A DNA stretch of 12,372 nt from Deltaproteobacteria bacterium (lineage in GTDB: Bacteria > Desulfobacterota > Desulfobacteria > Desulfobacterales > JAFDDL01): contig JAFDDL010000222.1 in the NCBI GenBank assembly GCA_019310865.1, positions 1 to 12,372 on the forward strand. Reading direction: 5' to 3'. A model generated the notes under the pieces. It made no database searches. It had not been told where the DNA came from and saw only the letters and a list, made by a program, of their open reading frames with translations. The position numbers and the translations under genes are program-made. Positions 6,446-12,372 of this stretch are shown one piece after another. Each line of letters opens with the position of its first letter. Within the stretch, counting starts at the first letter, position 1.

Positions 6446-6583
6446 ATGAAAACGATATGCCAAGACCTTGCAGATGAACAAGAAGCACTGGATAAGGTTG
6501 TTTCCGATCTATATGAGCAGAAATGGAAGACCATTACGCCGTTTGACGAATGGACCATCTTGGTCTCTGAACTAAATGCATAG
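6446..6583 (+). pseudogene. Truncated N-terminus of a TIGR03084/DinB-like protein
   Basis: The 45-codon frame has an AGGA ribosome binding site 8 nt before ATG 6446 and reads MKTICQDLADEQEALDKVV then a region with W at residue 27 and TPFDEWTI. The pattern DL-x2-EQ-x2-LD ... W ... TPF-x2-WT(I/V) matches the start of TIGR03084-family metal-binding proteins (DinB/MDMPI-like four-helix bundles of roughly 250 residues). After WTI the expected helix with its metal ligand histidine is missing and the frame ends at TAG. The stop overlaps the ribosome binding site of the biotin carrier gene, so if translated it would be coupled to it. It may be a deletion remnant whose start was retained as a leader, or a genuine short protein. 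Family recognition is from memory of the motif. Confidence 0.5.
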
Positions 6584-6588
6584 GGAGG
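6583..6588 (+). promoter_or_regulatory. Ribosome binding site deciding the biotin carrier start
   Basis: GGGAGG lies 8 nt before ATG 6597, while the in-frame ATG 6576 lies upstream of it and would encode the site itself. Nearly the same signal (GGAGGTAATT-AAATG) recurs before the enoyl-CoA hydratase at 11457-11472, again with an in-frame upstream ATG. Confidence 0.85.
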
Positions 6589-6596
6589 TAATTCAA

Positions 6597-6854
6597 ATGA
6601 GTAAGATAGACGGTAAGGTTGAAGTCAGAGCACCCATGTCGGGCGTATTTTACCGGAGACCATCTCCGGAAGACCCAAATTACGTGGAAGTCGGCGATAC
6701 GGTCAAAAAGAAGCAGGTGCTGGGCTTGCTGGAAACCATGAAGGTCTTTCAGAAAATCAAATCCCCTGTGGCCGGAAAGGTGGTTGAAATCGTGGCGGAA
6801 AATGAGGTGCCGCAGATGGATGGTGATCTGTTGTTTGTACTGTCAACAGAATAA
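6597..6854 (+). CDS. Biotin carboxyl carrier protein of an acyl-CoA carboxylase
   Basis: This 85-residue protein is a bare biotinyl/lipoyl domain. It carries biotin that is carboxylated by the biotin carboxylase encoded next and then donates the carboxyl group at the carboxyltransferase. The biotinylation site reads ETMKV (residues 46-50), with K49 the modified lysine; the common form is EAMKM, so A to T and M to V are conservative departures. It has the paired halves of the fold, RAPMSGVFYR at the start and SPVAGKVVEIVAENE later. There is no N-terminal Pro/Ala linker as in AccB of fatty-acid synthesis and no fused carboxylase as in propionyl- or methylcrotonyl-CoA carboxylase alpha subunits. 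It opens a four-gene carboxylase set, 29 bp before the biotin carboxylase gene. Function is clear, acyl substrate is not. Confidence 0.92.
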   Translation: MSKIDGKVEVRAPMSGVFYRRPSPEDPNYVEVGDTVKKKQVLGLLETMKVFQKIKSPVAGKVVEIVAENEVPQMDGDLLFVLSTE

Positions 6855-6883
6855 TTGTTAAAAAAATTGAATCGAGGACGAAA

Positions 6884-8248
6884 ATGTTTGACAAAATATT
6901 GGTGGCAAACAGAGGGGAGATTGCGCTCCGAGTGATTCGGGCCTGCAAGGAACTGGGCATAAAGACAGTGGCTGTCTATTCGGAGGCGGATGAAAAGGGG
7001 CTGCATGTCGAATTGGCCGATGAAAAAGTGTGCATCGGGCCGCATATGAGCGCAAAAAGTTATCTGAGCATCGAAAATATTCTCCAGGCGGCCTCAGAGA
7101 CCGGGGCCCAGGCTATCCATCCAGGTTACGGGTACTTGGCGGAGAATGCCGCCTTTGCCCGGGCGTGCCAGGACGCCGGGTTGGTGTTCATCGGGCCCGA
7201 CCCGGAGATCATGCAGCTGGCCGGAGACAAAATTACCGGAGTAAAGATCATGAAAGAGGCCGGCGTGCCGGTGATCCCCAGCAGTGGAGAGGGGGTGGGC
7301 AGCATTGAGGCTGCCGAGCGCGTTTGCGAAGAGATCGGTTATCCGGTGATGATCAAGGCTTCCGGGGGCGGCGGTGGCCGTGGTATTCGGATCTGTGACA
7401 ATCCTGAAACCCTGCGTGAGGAGTATCCGGTTGCCAAGATGGAGGCCAGGGCTGCGTTTGCCAATGATACCGTCTACATCGAAAAATACATCGTGCGGCC
7501 GCGCCACATCGAATTTCAGATCCTGGCGGACCGCTTTGGCAATGTGGCCCATCTCGGCGAGCGAGAATGCTCCATTCAAAGACGGTTTCAAAAACTCATT
7601 GAAGAGGCGCCGTCTCCCAGGCTCACACCTGAACTGCGGGCAACCATGGGCCAGGCCGCCGTCACCGCGGCCAGGGCGGTCAATTATTCCAATGCCGGCA
7701 CCGTGGAGTTTCTTGTCGATTCCGATGACAACTTTTATTTCATGGAAATCAATGCCCGAATCCAGGTGGAGCACCCGGTCACTGAGTTGACCACCGGCAT
7801 CGATCTGGTCAAGGAGCAGATTCGGCTTGCCGCCGGGGAACGGCTCACCTACAGCTTTGACGATCTGAACCTGAGGGGCTGGGCCATCGAATGCCGAATC
7901 AATGCCGAGGACCCGGAGAGAAACTTTCTGCCCTCACCGGGCACCATTGCGGACTATCATCCGCCCGGCGGCTTTGGGGTCCGGCTTGACACCCATCTAT
8001 ACCAGGGTTACGAGCTGCCGGTGTTTTATGATTCCCTGGTTGCCAAACTCATAAGCTTTGATCTGACCCGAGACGGCGCAATTTCCATAATGAAACGAGC
8101 GCTCTCGGAATATCGAATCGAACCGCTCAAGACCACGATCCCCCTGTATCTGGAGATCATGGATGATCCCGATTTCCAGGCGGGGCGGTTCGACACAAGC
8201 TTTATCACCAAATTCGTCCCTGATGCGGATGACGACGATGATGATTGA
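6884..8248 (+). CDS. accC: Biotin carboxylase subunit of an acyl-CoA carboxylase
   Basis: This 454-residue ATP-grasp enzyme carboxylates the biotin of the carrier protein using ATP and bicarbonate. The catalytic set is complete and nearly co-numbered with E. coli AccC: K116 (AGDK), K158 (VMIK), the glycine-rich loop GGGGGRGIR (161-169), E275, E288, N290 and R292 (MEINARIQVEHPVTE) and R338 (ECRINAEDP). The usual EMNTR is EINAR here, a mild change. It ends in PDADDDDDD, an acidic tail that the E. coli enzyme lacks. The ATG has GAGGA 5 nt upstream. It lacks fused BT and carrier domains, so it works with the separate carrier encoded before it. It lies 15 bp before the first carboxyltransferase gene, within the same operon. 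The symbol is used in the generic sense; a role in fatty acid synthesis is unlikely given the neighbours. Confidence 0.94.
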   Translation: MFDKILVANRGEIALRVIRACKELGIKTVAVYSEADEKGLHVELADEKVCIGPHMSAKSYLSIENILQAASETGAQAIHPGYGYLAENAAFARACQDAGLVFIGPDPEIMQLAGDKITGVKIMKEAGVPVIPSSGEGVGSIEAAERVCEEIGYPVMIKASGGGGGRGIRICDNPETLREEYPVAKMEARAAFANDTVYIEKYIVRPRHIEFQILADRFGNVAHLGERECSIQRRFQKLIEEAPSPRLTPELRATMGQAAVTAARAVNYSNAGTVEFLVDSDDNFYFMEINARIQVEHPVTELTTGIDLVKEQIRLAAGERLTYSFDDLNLRGWAIECRINAEDPERNFLPSPGTIADYHPPGGFGVRLDTHLYQGYELPVFYDSLVAKLISFDLTRDGAISIMKRALSEYRIEPLKTTIPLYLEIMDDPDFQAGRFDTSFITKFVPDADDDDDD

Positions 8249-8263
8249 AAGGAATTAAAGAAA

Positions 8264-9832
8264 ATGGGCAAATGGATGAACAGCTACCTGGCCAGGCTTG
8301 AAGCGAACCGACAGGAGAACCTCGCCGGTGGCGGTAAGGAGCGAATTGAAATTCAGCACAGCCTGGGCAAATTGACTGCCCGGGAACGGATCGAGAAGCT
8401 AGTTGATCCAGGAAGTTTCATGGAGATGGGGTCGGTGGTGCGCGACACTGAGGCGATCCTGCCAGTGTATCAGGATCCTTCCCGGGAGGCAAAACCGAGC
8501 CCTTCCGACGGCGTGATCATGGGCCTGGGAACCATAAACGAACGCCGGGTGATGATCTATTCCATGGACTTTACGGTCATGTCCGGATCGGTGGGTGACC
8601 AGGGCGTCTGGAAGATTGCCGAACTGGTCCAGATGGCCGGCCAGGAGCAGGTGCCTATCATCGGCATGATCGATTCGGCCGGATCCCGGTTCAGCGGGGC
8701 CATGGGTCGAATCGGTCTATTCGGTATGGGACGACTGGTGAGAAATTACAACCTCTATTCCGGGATCATTCCCCAGATCACGTTGGTGCTGGGTCCCTGC
8801 ACCGGTCCCATGGCCCAGATTCCGGCATTGTCCGATATTCTGATCATGAATCAGGACACGGGCTTTTTGTGGCTCGGCGGCGAAATCGAATCTGAAGATG
8901 CGGGCAATGCCGATTTTCACATGGAAAAAAGCGGCCAGTGCGACCTCATTGCCGATAGCGATGAAGCGGCCGTTGACATGGCCCGGCAAGTGCTTGCCTT
9001 CATGCCCCAAAACTGCTGGGAAAAGTCCTCGGATATCAAGACAGAGGATAAACCGGATCGAAGAGAAGCGGCGCTGCTCGATATCATGCCGGATAACCCC
9101 AAGTTTACCTATGACATGCATGAGATAATCGAGCTGATTGTTGATGACGAGGACTTTTTCGAACTGAAGGAAGACTTCGCCCCGAATCTGATGATCGGTT
9201 TTGCCCGTTTCGATGGTATGGCGACCGGCATCGTAGCCAGCAACCCGGATGAACTTTCCGGCATCATGGAGCCGAATTCTTCGGACAAGTATGATAAGTT
9301 TATGATGTTTCTCGATGCTTTTAACATTCCGATATTAAATATCTCAGACACCACGGCTTATCCACCCGGTGATAAGTGGGAGCGCATGGGCGTGATTCGC
9401 CACGGCGCCAAGAACCTGCACGGCTATACCCACCTGACCAATCCCAAGGCTACGGTGGTGCTGAGGCGTTCATACGGCGGATCGAATATCACCATGGGGT
9501 GCGCCAAGATGGGGCCGGATTTCATTTTTGCCTGGCCCACGGTGGAGTTTGCCCCCACCGGCCCGGAATCCATCGTCCAGGCGGTTTTTCACAAGGAACT
9601 GGCAAAAGCGAAGGAAGCGGGCAATTACGAGGAAGTGTATAATGCATACTTGACACCTATCAAGGAGCAATTCAGCGTCATGAACATGGCGAAAACGTTT
9701 ACTAGCTGGTACACGGTTCATGAAGTGATCGATCCCCGGGATACGCGCGCCCACATCGTCCGAGCGTTTCGGGCGACGCGGCAGAAACGGGAAGATTTTC
9801 CAGAGAAGAGACGGTTTGTGAAACCAGCTTAG
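8264..9832 (+). CDS. Acyl-CoA carboxylase carboxyltransferase subunit, divergent paralogue
   Basis: This 522-residue protein has the two crotonase-like halves of a beta-type carboxyltransferase, which moves the carboxyl group from carboxybiotin to an acyl-CoA. The N-terminal GKLTARERIEKLVDPG and the C-terminal GVIRHGAKNL, YGGSNITMG and FAWPTVEFA regions are typical. The acyl-CoA loop is unusual: the motif usually written GPCAGGAVYSPALTD reads GPCTGPMAQIPALSD (177-191), so one glycine of the oxyanion-hole pair is proline and the tyrosine is glutamine; DSGGARIQEG reads DSAGSRFSG (137-145). The next gene is a paralogue that keeps a normal loop, suggesting a heteromeric transferase in which this subunit is catalytically altered, structural, or tuned to another acyl group. 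AAGGA lies about 9 nt before ATG. It is full length with no frameshift. Confidence 0.9.
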   Translation: MGKWMNSYLARLEANRQENLAGGGKERIEIQHSLGKLTARERIEKLVDPGSFMEMGSVVRDTEAILPVYQDPSREAKPSPSDGVIMGLGTINERRVMIYSMDFTVMSGSVGDQGVWKIAELVQMAGQEQVPIIGMIDSAGSRFSGAMGRIGLFGMGRLVRNYNLYSGIIPQITLVLGPCTGPMAQIPALSDILIMNQDTGFLWLGGEIESEDAGNADFHMEKSGQCDLIADSDEAAVDMARQVLAFMPQNCWEKSSDIKTEDKPDRREAALLDIMPDNPKFTYDMHEIIELIVDDEDFFELKEDFAPNLMIGFARFDGMATGIVASNPDELSGIMEPNSSDKYDKFMMFLDAFNIPILNISDTTAYPPGDKWERMGVIRHGAKNLHGYTHLTNPKATVVLRRSYGGSNITMGCAKMGPDFIFAWPTVEFAPTGPESIVQAVFHKELAKAKEAGNYEEVYNAYLTPIKEQFSVMNMAKTFTSWYTVHEVIDPRDTRAHIVRAFRATRQKREDFPEKRRFVKPA

Positions 9833-9856
9833 AACCCGAGAACAAGGAATTTTACC

Positions 9857-11410
9857 ATGGGAAAAATAATGGAAGCGGCTATTAAAAAATACCAGGACCT
9901 CCAGGAGAAAAATCAGCTGGGAGGTGGCATTGAGCATATAGAGCGGCAGCACAAACGGGGAAAGCTAACGGCCCGGGAGCGTATCGATTCGCTGATCGAC
10001 CCCGGTACCTTTCGAGAACTGGGCTCTGTTGTGGGCAGCACCGGCCGGCGAATGGACGGTCGCGTAACCCCAGCCCCCTGTGACGGTGCCGTTGTCGGCA
10101 CGGCAGACGTTCACGGCCGCCCGGTTATGATCTATGCACCGGATTTTACGGTTCTGGGTGGATCAACTGCGGCACAGCATATTTTTAAGTATTTAAAGAC
10201 ACTTGAAATGGCCGCTGCGTGGGGGATTCCGTCGGTGAATCTGCTCGACTCTTCCGGCGGACGGCTGGGACAGACTGATGTAATTTCCGCCGGAGTCGAC
10301 TGGCATTTCAGGGTGCAGTCCAAATATTCCGGCGTGATTCCCCAGATCACGGTGCTCATGGGGCCTTGCATCGCCGGCGGTGCCTACCTGCCCACCCTCT
10401 GCGACATGCTCATTATCAGCCGAATCTCCGGTAATATGTGGCTGGGCGGACCCCGGCAGACGGCGGCCGCCACGTCGGAAAAAATCGATCGGAACATCGG
10501 TGGCGCGGATTACCACATGCAGATCAGCGGCTCGTGCGACATGGTGGGAGACGATGATCCGGAAAGCATCGAAAAATGCCGGACGCTGCTTCGCTATTTG
10601 CCGTCAAACTACCGGGAAAAGCCCAATGCATGGGAAACGACAGACAAAGCAGACCGGGAGACGCTGCAGTTAACTGATCTTGTCCCGGATGAATATGATA
10701 CCACCTATGATATGCATGAGGTTATCCGGGCAGTGGTGGACGATGGCGATTATCTGGAAATCAAGGACGAATACGCCAAAAACCTGATCACCTGTTTTTG
10801 CCGGTTTGACGGTCAGGTGGTGGGACTGGTGGCCAACAATCCGCTGCACGGGGGCAGCATCCTGGAAATAAACGCTTGCGACAAGTACTACCGGTTTTTG
10901 CAGATCCTGGATGCCTACAACATCCCGCTGGTGAATCTGGTGGATACCCCGCCGGCGGTGCCCGGCGAGAAAGAGGAAGAAAAAGGACTTTTGCGGCACA
11001 TGGGCAAAATCAGCGATGTATACAATACGGCAACGATTCCAAAGATTTCCGTGGTTCTCAGGGAAGCCTATGCCGATAGCGGGGCCATGATCATGGGCGT
11101 TCCCAAGAGCATGGGCGCTGATCTCGTTTATGCATGGCCCATTGCCCGCTTTGGTGTTGAGGCCTCCACCCTCGATTATACGAACCATGTAAAGGGTATT
11201 GAATCGGACGCTTACGAAGCCTATTTGAACCGCTCTCGAAAGACAGTGGATGCCTTTGACGCCGGATACACCTGGACCGCTCAACTGGTGGATGAGATGA
11301 TTCTTCCCAAGGACACGCGAAGAAAAATCATTGAAGCATTAAATTTGACCAGAAATAAACACGAAGCATTACCCAAACGCGCTAAGAGTCACAGTGCGTC
11401 GCCGACATAG
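9857..11410 (+). CDS. Acyl-CoA carboxylase carboxyltransferase subunit, canonical-loop paralogue
   Basis: This 517-residue protein is the second carboxyltransferase of the operon, 24 bp after the first and collinear with it (GKLTARERIDSLIDPG, then VIPQITVLMGP). Its acyl-CoA loop GPCIAGGAYLPTLCD (169-183) keeps the AGGAY core and resembles the methylcrotonyl/geranyl-CoA carboxylase form (GSCTAGGAYVPAMAD) more than the propionyl-CoA form; the first oxyanion region is DSSGGRLGQTD (131-141). The C-terminal half has RHMGKISDVYNTATIPKISV and the AWPIARF stretch. The tail (RAKSHSASPT) is basic and probably disordered. AAGGA lies 8 nt before ATG. It probably supplies the working active site of a complex with the carrier, the biotin carboxylase and the divergent paralogue. 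Glutaconyl-CoA decarboxylase alpha subunit is an alternative, but the presence of a biotin carboxylase favours carboxylation. Confidence 0.9.
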   Translation: MGKIMEAAIKKYQDLQEKNQLGGGIEHIERQHKRGKLTARERIDSLIDPGTFRELGSVVGSTGRRMDGRVTPAPCDGAVVGTADVHGRPVMIYAPDFTVLGGSTAAQHIFKYLKTLEMAAAWGIPSVNLLDSSGGRLGQTDVISAGVDWHFRVQSKYSGVIPQITVLMGPCIAGGAYLPTLCDMLIISRISGNMWLGGPRQTAAATSEKIDRNIGGADYHMQISGSCDMVGDDDPESIEKCRTLLRYLPSNYREKPNAWETTDKADRETLQLTDLVPDEYDTTYDMHEVIRAVVDDGDYLEIKDEYAKNLITCFCRFDGQVVGLVANNPLHGGSILEINACDKYYRFLQILDAYNIPLVNLVDTPPAVPGEKEEEKGLLRHMGKISDVYNTATIPKISVVLREAYADSGAMIMGVPKSMGADLVYAWPIARFGVEASTLDYTNHVKGIESDAYEAYLNRSRKTVDAFDAGYTWTAQLVDEMILPKDTRRKIIEALNLTRNKHEALPKRAKSHSASPT

Positions 11411-11469
11411 CCCTAATTCGACAAATTGGCTTGAAATTGTTGGAGCGGTATAACATGGAGGTAATTAAA

Positions 11470-12234
11470 ATGGCAGGTACCGAACACACATTATATGAAG
11501 TTAAAGACGATGCGGCATGGATTACCCTAAACCGTCCGGAGAACCGAAATGCATTATCCGCAGGCCTTATAACCGAGCTTTACGATCACCTGGTCGCTGC
11601 AAATAAGGATGACAGGGCACGCTGCATGGTCATCACCGGTAACGGTCCGGCGTTCTGTGCCGGGGCTGATCTTAAAGGCGGATCGGCTCCCAGTGGTCGT
11701 ACCGTGTCCTTTGTTGACTTATTGAATCAGATGATGGACAGCAAAAAGCCCGTGATTGTTGCCATCAATGGTTTTGCCTTTGCCGGTGGGCTCGGAATCG
11801 TTGCTGCTGCAGATATCGTTGTCACCTCGGAAGATGCCAAGTTCAGTTTCAGCGAGGTGAAGATCGGCGTCATCCCGGCCATGATATCGGTGGTATGTCT
11901 GCGCAAGCTGGGCAAGCACCATGGCATGAAACTGTTTCTGACAGGTGAGCGTTTTGACGGCAAACAGGCCGTGCATTACGGATTAGCGCATCGAGCCGTA
12001 CCCCTCGCCGATCTGACCGCCGCGGTTCAAGAAGAAGTCGATGCCATCAAATTGGGCGGTCCGATTGCCGTGGCAGAAGCCAAGAAACTGGTGCGCATGG
12101 TACCTGAGCTCTCTATAGAAGAAGGTTTTAAAATAACCGCCGAGTGGAGTCCAAAGTTATTTGCGTCGGAAGAGGGCCAGGAAGGTATGCGGGCATTCCG
12201 GGAAAAACGCAAACCGCGGTGGGTGACCGAGTAG
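11470..12234 (+). CDS. Enoyl-CoA hydratase/isomerase family protein, LiuC/AtuE-like
   Basis: This 254-residue crotonase-family enzyme has the CoA-binding and oxyanion stretch GPAFCAGADLKG (59-70) and the second loop GFAFAGGLGIVAAADI (101-116). Of the two catalytic glutamates of classical enoyl-CoA hydratase, the Glu164 equivalent is E129 (SFSEVKIG), but the Glu144 position is G109, and the usual PGAGGTQRL is PAMISVVCL. The AGGxGxVAAxD...FSEVxxGxxPAxIS pattern is what I know from LiuC (3-methylglutaconyl-CoA hydratase) and AtuE (isohexenyl-glutaconyl-CoA hydratase). With a carboxylase before and an acyl-CoA dehydrogenase after, a glutaconyl-type substrate is plausible. I chose ATG 11470, with GGAGGT 7 nt upstream, over the in-frame ATG 11455 (which precedes that site) and TTG 11431. 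Family is certain; the subtype is moderately certain. Confidence 0.9.
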   Translation: MAGTEHTLYEVKDDAAWITLNRPENRNALSAGLITELYDHLVAANKDDRARCMVITGNGPAFCAGADLKGGSAPSGRTVSFVDLLNQMMDSKKPVIVAINGFAFAGGLGIVAAADIVVTSEDAKFSFSEVKIGVIPAMISVVCLRKLGKHHGMKLFLTGERFDGKQAVHYGLAHRAVPLADLTAAVQEEVDAIKLGGPIAVAEAKKLVRMVPELSIEEGFKITAEWSPKLFASEEGQEGMRAFREKRKPRWVTE

Positions 12235-12281
12235 ACATGAAAATGCTGGATCACAAATGTAAAAAAATCGGAGTGATTTGA

Positions 12282-12372
12282 ATGAAGGACAATACAAAAG
12301 AACTACAGGAATTTCGTGCAGAGGTTTCTGCGTGGATGAGTGAGAACAAACCGGCGGATCCCGGTTTTTTGT
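12282..12372 (+). CDS. Acyl-CoA dehydrogenase, N-terminal fragment (cut by window end)
   Basis: ATG 12282, preceded by GGAGTGA with about 8 nt spacing, opens a frame that reads to the right edge: MKDNTKELQEFRAEVSAWMS followed by ENKPADPGFL. The FRAEV-x-AW(M/L)-x-EN-x-P pattern is typical of the first helix of many acyl-CoA dehydrogenases, FAD enzymes that introduce the alpha-beta double bond and pass electrons to ETF. Only 30 codons are visible, so the call rests on this motif and on the operon context, 47 bp after the hydratase. Confidence 0.7.
   Translation, partial: MKDNTKELQEFRAEVSAWMSENKPADPGFL

Noticed and set aside
6130..6488. Minus-strand ORFs of 60-72 codons between hepT and the carrier gene
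   Set aside because: No ribosome binding site, no recognisable motif, three overlapping frames of equal quality; typical of non-coding sequence.
7094..11284. Minus-strand ORFs of 134-226 codons opposite the carboxylase genes
   Set aside because: They are shadows of well-conserved biotin carboxylase and carboxyltransferase frames.
11431..11469. N-terminal extension of the enoyl-CoA hydratase from TTG 11431
   Set aside because: The extension encodes the ribosome binding site used for ATG 11470 and does not resemble the family N-terminus.
12237..12281. 14-codon ORF between the hydratase and the acyl-CoA dehydrogenase
   Set aside because: It is very short, unrecognisable and has no good ribosome binding site; its stop touches the dehydrogenase start, but this is probably chance.

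Overview
The window looks like a chromosomal segment from an anaerobic, probably sulfate-reducing or syntrophic member of the Desulfobacterota (former Deltaproteobacteria). This is inferred from gene content (a tungsten/molybdenum aldehyde:ferredoxin oxidoreductase, a large sigma-54 activator, a multi-subunit acyl-CoA carboxylase), moderate-to-high GC in the metabolic genes, and scattered GGGGTCAA-type palindromic repeats. No taxonomic marker gene is present, so the placement is tentative.

Left part (1-4842, minus strand): a sigma-54 enhancer-binding regulator of 1044 residues (winged-helix-like start, TPR-like helices, GAF, AAA+ with GAFTGA, Fis-type HTH) lies upstream of an aldehyde ferredoxin oxidoreductase gene that runs off the left edge. 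Between them, on the same strand, is a textbook -24/-12 promoter (1570-1585) and, about 95-115 bp upstream of its predicted start point, two TCAA-N4-TTGA dyads exactly 20 bp apart. Together they look like a complete activator / enhancer / promoter / target circuit. The roughly 190-nt transcribed leader of the oxidoreductase holds a nested inverted-repeat element (1379-1537) that ends at its ribosome binding site.

Middle part (4843-6583, plus strand): an AT-richer intergenic region with several small palindromes and one possible 47-codon ORF, then an MntA-HepT (minimal nucleotidyltransferase / HEPN) toxin-antitoxin pair with intact motifs. After it come about 440 bp of apparent gene debris, including a repeat remnant and a possible orphan C-terminal tail, and then a 45-codon ORF that looks like the amputated N-terminus of a TIGR03084/DinB-like protein.

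Right part (6597-12372, plus strand): a tightly spaced operon encoding a stand-alone biotin carrier protein, a biotin carboxylase, two paralogous carboxyltransferase subunits, an enoyl-CoA hydratase of the LiuC/AtuE-like kind, and the first 30 codons of an acyl-CoA dehydrogenase. The dehydrogenase, carboxylase and hydratase match the order of steps used for beta-methyl-branched acyl-CoAs (leucine/isovalerate or acyclic-terpenoid type), but the carboxylase is split into four subunits and one carboxyltransferase has an altered acyl-CoA carbonyl-binding loop. The true substrate cannot be fixed from sequence alone.
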